Below, piece by piece: positions 58,774-64,000 of a stretch of DNA of 64,000 nucleotides (position 1 is its first letter; each line of letters starts with the position of its first letter). This DNA is from Planctomycetota bacterium (lineage in GTDB: Bacteria; Planctomycetota; Phycisphaerae; UBA1845), in NCBI GenBank assembly GCA_029558835.1, contig JAKQDH010000182.1, positions 24,492 through 88,491 of the forward strand, read 5' to 3'. The notes below the pieces were generated by a model. That model was not told the origin of the DNA and made no database searches. It saw only the letters and a list, made by a program, of their open reading frames with translations. Both the position numbers and the translations under genes were made by a program.

Positions 58774-59328
58774 ATGCACGGACCGCACGATACATCTCAC
58801 GAGCCTCCTGAGGCAGAGGGGCGGGCGTCCGCATCCGCCACCGGCGGCAGCGCGCTGGTGTTCTGGCTGCTGATGGCCATGGCGGTCGCGAGCTTCGCGC
58901 CGTGCGTCATCATGCCGGAGTGGCGGCAATACCAGGTGCTGCACGCGGCCGAGCAAGTCCAGCAGGCGCGCGTGGACCGCCTTGAGCAGGCCGTCACCGA
59001 GGAGCAACGCAAGCTCGATGCGATGCGGACGGACCCGGCCGCCGTGGCGCGGCTCGCACAGCGGGAGTTGCGGTACCGCCCGGCCGGGGAAGAGGTGGTG
59101 TGGGTACCGACGCCGGTGACCGCGCCGCCTGGTGACAAGCCGATCGTGGTGCAGCCCCCCGCGCTGCCGGGCGCCGTGGCCCAGGCCGCCGGCTATTTGC
59201 CCACCCTCAATTACGACGGCATCTTCTGCGAAGCCCCTACCCGCTACGTGATCATGAGCATGTCGGTTGCACTGGCGGTCGTGGCCACCGCGCTGTTCCG
59301 CCCGCGAAGAGGCGATGTCGCCGGCTAG
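58774..59328 (+). CDS. Septum formation initiator-like (FtsB/DivIC-type) membrane protein
   Basis: 184 residues from ATG at 58774. Short cytoplasmic N-terminus, membrane helix (LVFWLLMAMAVASFAPCVIM), then a coiled coil (LHAAEQVQQARVDRLEQAVT followed by EEQRKLDAMRTDP) ending in ARLAQRELRYRPAGEEVVWV, the closing motif of FtsB/DivIC proteins. Unlike FtsB it has a Pro-rich extension and a second membrane helix near the C-terminus (YVIMSMSVALAVVATALF). Position after eno supports a divisome role. The extra helix is atypical. Confidence 0.75.
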   Translation: MHGPHDTSHEPPEAEGRASASATGGSALVFWLLMAMAVASFAPCVIMPEWRQYQVLHAAEQVQQARVDRLEQAVTEEQRKLDAMRTDPAAVARLAQRELRYRPAGEEVVWVPTPVTAPPGDKPIVVQPPALPGAVAQAAGYLPTLNYDGIFCEAPTRYVIMSMSVALAVVATALFRPRRGDVAG

Positions 59329-59616
59329 CTGCTCGCTAAGGAGGCAGCGGCGGTTCACCGCGCCTTGGCACAGTGCCGACCGGGCCCGAAGCCCAAGAGG
59401 CGGCGGAAGCAGGTATGGTGTCCCCCGCTGTCGGCGGTACAGGCGGCATGAGCCGGGCTGCAACCAGCCCCACGTACGGCGGGTGCTTGAACCGCTCCGT
59501 CGGCATCCTCGTTACGGTTGCCGCCGGCTCAGGGTACTGGTAGGGAGGCGGGCGACACTTGACGCGCGAGAGCCGTTCTCGACTCCCGCCATGCGGTGGC
59601 TACTGAAGGCGAATGC

Positions 59617-62232
59617 CTACTCCACGGTCAGATCCAGCGCGGTGACCTCCGTCGCCGTGAGTTCCACTGTCTTCTGCACCAGTATCTCTCCGCCACGCTC
59701 GAGCGTCACCGTCCAGGTGCCCGGCCAGAGGTTCGAGATGGCGTATTCCTCGCCGTTCCGGCCGGTGAAGTCGATGGCTTCGAGGGCAACGCCGCCGGCG
59801 TCCGTCGCGCGCACGGCCGTCGGCGCCCCTGTCGCCCTGACCACGCGGACCGTGCCGCGGACGGTCGCACCTGCCGTGAGCTGATGCTCACCCACGTCCG
59901 TGATGTCGTCGGACACCGGGACAACCGGCAACCGGCAGCAGCCATTGGCGTCCTCATGACCGTAAAGTACGTACTCGCCCGGCGGCAGGTAGCGCACGCA
60001 GAAGTCGCCGTCATCGTCGCAGCGCGCGCGGCGCGGGTGCGTCCGACCGTGCGTTTCGACGGCGATGACCTGCGGCATGCGCCGAATAGGGTTGGACACT
60101 TTCATTTGCCCGGTGATGGCGCCGGCGCCGAGCGGAACCCGGAATGGCGCGACCCCCGGTTGCACCTCAACGTTGGCTTGATACAGCAGCCCGTCGCGGA
60201 AACCGCGAGATTGCAGCCAATCGTAAACATGCAGGCGATATGCGCCGGCCGGCACGTTCCACAGCCAGATGAAGCCGTCCGCATCGAGTGGGCGCCAGTC
60301 GAACATGTCCGGCATCGCCGGCGAGCCGGCGGCCAGGGGCTCCAGCTCCACGCGAAACGCGGGATCGCGCGTGGTGACGTTCTTCACGAGGCGTTTCGCC
60401 GCCATGCCGGTGCCGGTCAGGCGCTGCGCCTCGGACCCGTCGCCAATCTCGATCCGGAACTTCACGTCGCGGCTGCGCTCGGGGTTGTTGATGACGACGC
60501 TGACCTCACCGCCGGGCACGACATTCACGCTGACGAGATCAGCCCAGATGATGTCACCGCCAAGGTACTGTGCCCCGATGCGTGCTCCACCCGCCGGAAC
60601 GTCCTCGAGCGCGAACCGTCCATCCTCAGCCGCCTTGAATCTTCGCTCCTCAAACGTGCCCAGCGCCGGGTGATAGAGCGCCCCGTCGGCGAAAGCCCAG
60701 GGCTTCCCCTGCCGGGTAAAGATCCGGCCAACCACGCGGCCCGTCCTTTGCACCTCGATCGGGTCGATGGCGAGATCCTCGGGCGGAACCTCAACCGCGA
60801 CCGCGCGCGGCGTGATTCCACGCCCAGAGACGTGCAACGCATACTTGTCCGGGCGGACATGGGCGAACCGAAAAGCGCCATCGGGGCCGAGGGAGGTCGT
60901 CACGGTGCCGGCATCCTGCGGAGCCGTCCGCTCCTGCGTATACTCCTGGGGAGGTCGCTCCAGGACCAACTCAGCCAGGCCACCGCCGAAACCTGCCGGA
61001 ATGCCGGACAGGCGTCCGGAAACAACGACACCGGGCCGCAGCGCCACAGAGACAGCGGCACCCGCGCGGTCAAACGGCACCAGGTCCTCCCAGACCGCAT
61101 AGCCGTCTGCCCAGACGGCCAGCCAGTGCCTGGGCTCGCTGTGCCTGCCGTCTTCCCCCACGCCTCCCAGCCAAGTCGCACGCGTGTCAATCGCGATCGA
61201 GAACCGGCCCTCGTCGTCGGTCACATCAGCACGGGTGCATGAACACGGATCGGGGTTGCCCCCCGGACCCGCCATGACCGCGAACTTCCTCACGGGCAGT
61301 CCATTCGAATCAACCACCCGGCCGTGTATCTCAAAGAGCGGCTCCAGCGTGATCTGGAACCCATCCTCAGGCATCGAATGCGGCGTCTTCCAATACCGCA
61401 TGAACCCTGACTTCTCCACGTCCACGTAGAAGTCGCCATGGCCCCAGTGTTTTCGCACGCCGCGGATGCGAAACGTGCCGTCGGGTCTGGTTTGCGTCTT
61501 CTTGCCGTCGCCGGAATCCACGGTGGCGCCGGCGATCGGTTCTCCGTTCGGTCCCCGGACCACCCCAAGGATTGTGTCGCCAGCCGCCAATTGCACCGTG
61601 ATGTCACTCGCCGGCCGCGTCATGTCCGACTCGAAGTCGTACGGATACCACCCGGCCTCCAGATAGTCCGCATGCTCAAAGGCGATGCTGCCCAGGGTCG
61701 GATTGATTCCGAAAATCTCAAACCGCCCGTCGGCTTGGCTGAAAACGGAACGGTCGTGGTCCGGATCAAAGGAAGGGTTATGGAAAACGGTCGGCGACAC
61801 GCGCACGCCGGCGACCGGCTCGCAGGTGGCCGCGTCGACCACCAGCCCAGTAACCGTGATGCCACGCTGCAGGGGGTGCCTGATGCGCCGCACCGTGTCG
61901 TCTGCCATAATGGGATACTGCTCGATGCAGAACGTGTCGTACACGTACCCAAAGGCGCGGGCCGCAAACGTAAGCTCGCACGAGGCCGGTACGTCCAGCG
62001 TGACCGCGCCGGCCTCGGACTTCGCCGCGATCCACTCCCAACCGCCAGCCTTGTAGCCGCTCGCGGCTTCGACGCGATAGAAGCAGTCGAATACCAATAT
62101 CGGCTTTCCGGTCTCGGCGTCGACCACAACTACCGTTAGCGGCTTCAGCGGCTCGGTTTGCTCAGCTTGCGCCAGCGTCGTCGCCGCCGCCACCAGCACG
62201 GGCAGCGCTGCAAGGAGGCGAAGGTGCGACAT
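59617..62232 (-). CDS. Secreted carboxypeptidase-regulatory-like multidomain protein
   Basis: 871 residues from ATG at 62232 (GGGAG site). Signal peptide LRLLAALPVLVAAATTLAQA. At least five CarboxypepD_reg/transthyretin-like beta sandwiches: VTGLVVDAATCEPVAGVRVS, ILGVVRGPNGEPIAGATVDS with RPDGTFRIRGV, IHGRVVDSNGLPVRKFAVM, VVSGRLSGIPAGFGG and VVGRIFTRQGKPWAFADG, each with a YxL-type closing strand. No peptidase active site. Probably an extracellular adhesive or scaffold protein. Single gene; spacer 59329-59616 contains nothing else. Confidence 0.75.
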   Translation of the reverse strand: MSHLRLLAALPVLVAAATTLAQAEQTEPLKPLTVVVVDAETGKPILVFDCFYRVEAASGYKAGGWEWIAAKSEAGAVTLDVPASCELTFAARAFGYVYDTFCIEQYPIMADDTVRRIRHPLQRGITVTGLVVDAATCEPVAGVRVSPTVFHNPSFDPDHDRSVFSQADGRFEIFGINPTLGSIAFEHADYLEAGWYPYDFESDMTRPASDITVQLAAGDTILGVVRGPNGEPIAGATVDSGDGKKTQTRPDGTFRIRGVRKHWGHGDFYVDVEKSGFMRYWKTPHSMPEDGFQITLEPLFEIHGRVVDSNGLPVRKFAVMAGPGGNPDPCSCTRADVTDDEGRFSIAIDTRATWLGGVGEDGRHSEPRHWLAVWADGYAVWEDLVPFDRAGAAVSVALRPGVVVSGRLSGIPAGFGGGLAELVLERPPQEYTQERTAPQDAGTVTTSLGPDGAFRFAHVRPDKYALHVSGRGITPRAVAVEVPPEDLAIDPIEVQRTGRVVGRIFTRQGKPWAFADGALYHPALGTFEERRFKAAEDGRFALEDVPAGGARIGAQYLGGDIIWADLVSVNVVPGGEVSVVINNPERSRDVKFRIEIGDGSEAQRLTGTGMAAKRLVKNVTTRDPAFRVELEPLAAGSPAMPDMFDWRPLDADGFIWLWNVPAGAYRLHVYDWLQSRGFRDGLLYQANVEVQPGVAPFRVPLGAGAITGQMKVSNPIRRMPQVIAVETHGRTHPRRARCDDDGDFCVRYLPPGEYVLYGHEDANGCCRLPVVPVSDDITDVGEHQLTAGATVRGTVRVVRATGAPTAVRATDAGGVALEAIDFTGRNGEEYAISNLWPGTWTVTLERGGEILVQKTVELTATEVTALDLTVE

Positions 62233-62952
62233 GGTCGGCAACTCCCGAGGCAGAGCCACTTGTAGTATATGCCTGCTCGCCTTCCGCGCCGCTTGCTAAT
62301 CTGCCAGGAGTCGGCCGGTCGCCCGACACTCACGCCAGTTTTTGGGACACCATATCGACTCCAGGACGAACGCCAACGGTGACCGTAGACCTCGGGTCTG
62401 CCACGGCTTGCCCGTGTCGTGGTCACGGGCTACCCCACCACCTGACGCAGTGCAGGAAGCGGCCACCGCAGCGGAGGAAGTAGGTATGGTGTCCCCCGAT
62501 TTCGACAGCAGCTTCGGCGAGGGGGATAGGGTGCGGCGGTTCCTGCGCGGTTTCCACACCCCAACCCTCACCCCTACCCCTCTCCCTGAAAGGGCGAGGG
62601 GTTTGTGTGCGGTCGCGGCCGGCGGGGTCGCCTTGGGTGGGGATAACCCCAAGTTCGACCCTGGACACGTCACGGTGAACGATGCCCACCGGGCGCTGCC
62701 CGCCCGCGCCCTGCGTGCGTCGTGACGCGGTCAGGACAGGCAACCTCCGAGTCCGGCCCCGCGCTGACCCAAGCTTGCGTGCCCATCGAGCGTAAGCGGT
62801 TTGGCGACCCCGGAAGCGGGGTCGGCGGACCGGAGTCTCCACTACATCACGTTTCCGCCCCGCCCCTGCCCCTGGTAACCGCGCCCCTGGCTTTCTGCCC
62901 CGCAAAGAAACCGAAGAATCCTCACTGCTGTCTAACTTGCGCCAACCTAGCA
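62233..62952. other. Spacer with family A repeat (62564-62602)
   Basis: No gene. The repeat AACCCTCACCCCTACCCCTC then CCCTGAAAGGGCGAGGGG is a more diverged family A copy. Together with 62953-63156 the gap spans about 0.9 kb. Confidence 0.45.
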
Positions 62953-63169
62953 GCATTCCAGTGATGTTCCCGTTCTCTCAGGGCGCCGGCAGCAAAGCCA
63001 GGGTGGCATGGCCAAGCGCAGCGCCGCCATGCGCTCGCTTGGACGAGGCCTGCTTTCCACCACGCATGCCGGCGCCTTCGGCTTGGGCATGCCACCCTCT
63101 TGGTTTCCCATTCGCGTGGTGCTGTTTAGCGGCATTCCAGTGATGTCCCCGTTCTCTCAGGGCGCCGGC
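62953..63169. repeat. 38 bp direct repeats flanking a 97 bp palindromic element
   Basis: Direct copies at 62953-62990 and 63132-63169 (GCATTCCAGTGATGT start, CTCAGGGCGCCGGC end) differ at one base. The second copy overlaps the end of the TPR gene. Confidence 0.8.
63001..63097 (+). repeat. MITE-like element, GGGTGGC-ended family, copy 2
   Basis: 17 bp terminal inverted repeats GGGTGGCATGGCCAAGC (63001-63017) and GCTTGGGCATGCCACCC (63081-63097), 16/17 matched. Inner arms GCGCCGCCATGCG/CGCATGCCGGCGC pair too, giving a nearly continuous hairpin. 31 bp are identical with 35916-35946 (inverted). Confidence 0.8.
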
Positions 63170-64000
63170 CGCTCGTGCTGCTCCGGCGTGCGGCGGAGGG
63201 TGTCGAGTTGCTCGCGGATGTGATCGACCAAGGGCTGGTACTTCATGGCCTCGGCCAACGGTAAGGCCGTCTCCAGCGTGGCGATGGCCCGGCCGATCTG
63301 ACCATCCACGGCGTACACAGTGGCCAGCGTGTTGAGGATGCCGGGGTCACGCTCCTGAGTGAGGGTGGCGGCGCGTTCGGCCAGGGAAACGGCTTCGCGA
63401 ATGTTCGCAGGATCCTCGGGCGCGGCCGCGACCAGGAGGAACGCGAGCACGTTCATCGGCGCTGCCCAGTTGCTGTCCAGCCGGACGGCCTCCCGCAGCT
63501 CCGCAATGGCCTCCGCCGGTTCGCCAACCTCCTGCAACGCCATGCCCAGGAAGTAACGCGTCCGGCGATTCTCTGGTTCCAGGCGTCGCGCCTCGCGCAG
63601 ATGTTCGATCGCCTCGCGCGTGTGGCCTTGCAGGCTCAAGGCAAGCCCGAGATTGTAGCGGCCCGGCCCGTACTGAGGTCGATGCTGCACCGCCGCGCGG
63701 AAGTGTTCGATGGCCTCGCTCGGCCGGTTCAGTTCCTGCAGCAGTGTCCCAAAATTCAGATGCAGGGTCGGATCGCTCGGACTGACCGCCAAGGCGCGCC
63801 GGAGCAAGGCCTCCGAGTCCCGCCAGTGTCGCGCCTGGTGCCAGGTGCCAACGGCACAAGCTGTCAGAATGAGGAACGCCAGGCCGGCCACCAACCACCG
63901 CGGCCCGTGCGGGGCCGAAGGCTCGCGAGGCGAAGGCGCCCGACGACGAACGCCCAGTGCGTCCGCCACCGCGAACGCAATCATCACGAACACACCCGTC
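63157..64000 (-). CDS. Membrane TPR protein (5' truncated by window end)
   Basis: Reads TGVFVMIAFAVADAL from the window edge, with the frame still open, so the N-terminal membrane part is missing. After one more membrane helix (WLVAGLAFLILTACAVGTW) come about five TPR units (LHLNFGTLLQELNRPSEAIE; GRYNLGLALSLQGHTREAIE; TRYFLGMALQEVGEPAEAIA; ILNTLATVYAVDGQIGRAIA). PLxGxFVMIA-type text followed by TPRs is the C-terminal part of polytopic TMTC/GT-like TPR proteins. The stop lies within the second direct repeat. Confidence 0.8.
   Translation of the reverse strand, partial: TGVFVMIAFAVADALGVRRRAPSPREPSAPHGPRWLVAGLAFLILTACAVGTWHQARHWRDSEALLRRALAVSPSDPTLHLNFGTLLQELNRPSEAIEHFRAAVQHRPQYGPGRYNLGLALSLQGHTREAIEHLREARRLEPENRRTRYFLGMALQEVGEPAEAIAELREAVRLDSNWAAPMNVLAFLLVAAAPEDPANIREAVSLAERAATLTQERDPGILNTLATVYAVDGQIGRAIATLETALPLAEAMKYQPLVDHIREQLDTLRRTPEQHERPAP

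Overview
This is a GC-rich chromosomal window that reads as a Planctomycetota (planctomycete, perhaps Phycisphaerae-like) genome, quite possibly a metagenome-assembled one. The assignment is inference. It rests on secreted proteins ending in dockerin-like EF-hand pairs, a PEP-CTERM protein plus an exosortase-family gene, a Kdo transferase (Gram-negative envelope), short functional clusters separated by long GC-rich spacers, and many small palindromic repeats. No 16S rRNA is present to prove it.

Layout. 1-7.7 kb: end of a secreted beta-propeller/dockerin-like protein, the minus-strand run lipA-tmk-holB, a universal stress protein, a membrane protein, an exosortase with a partner membrane protein, and a small lipoprotein. 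7.9-12.5 kb: waaA, acetyl-CoA synthetase, APS kinase. 12.5-18.8 kb: a palindrome-rich island, then a formate dehydrogenase operon on the minus strand (fdhA-fdhB-fdhE-tetraheme lipoprotein). Its catalytic subunit has an in-frame UGA with a clear bacterial SECIS hairpin, so it is a selenoprotein and not two broken ORFs. 19-29.6 kb: an envelope block with a second propeller/dockerin protein, a collagen-like/EF-loop fibre with an autocleaving S74-type C-terminus, an FG-GAP lipoprotein, another lipoprotein, and two paralogous secreted proteins of no family I recognise. 30.9-41.7 kb: RNase D, gyrA, a pentapeptide-type secreted protein, a GbsR-like regulator, a stand-alone small protein gene, a Sua5/arginine-phosphatase-type fusion overlapping rpiB, and a PEP-CTERM protein. 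42-47.7 kb: aspS, a HAD hydrolase, a small secreted protein with a sorting-signal-like tail, and a MEMO1-family gene overlapping a ROK kinase. 48-56 kb: a large BNR/PDZ/EF-hand lipoprotein, rlmN-family methyltransferase, two tiny lipoproteins, an OprB-like porin and tRNA-Cys. 57-64 kb: enolase, a septum-initiator-like protein, a large carboxypeptidase-regulatory-like protein and a truncated membrane TPR protein.

How it fits together. Periplasmic formate oxidation (Sec-FDH plus a tetraheme lipoprotein), acetate activation, lipoate synthesis and enolase indicate a flexible heterotroph that can oxidise formate. Selenocysteine machinery must exist elsewhere in the genome. Much of the remaining coding capacity is surface architecture. 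Recognisable sigma70-type promoters (TTGACA-like, 16-18 bp spacer, TANNNT) precede several isolated transcription units.

The most notable non-coding observation is a set of dispersed, palindromic, MITE-like elements. One is a 100 bp family with 11 bp terminal inverted repeats. A second, related family has 17 bp inverted repeats, and one copy lies between 38 bp direct repeats. A third is an approximately 75 bp family built on a CCCTCACCCC core. One copy supplies a plausible start codon, one fragment lies in frame inside a large CDS, and others sit just beyond gene ends.
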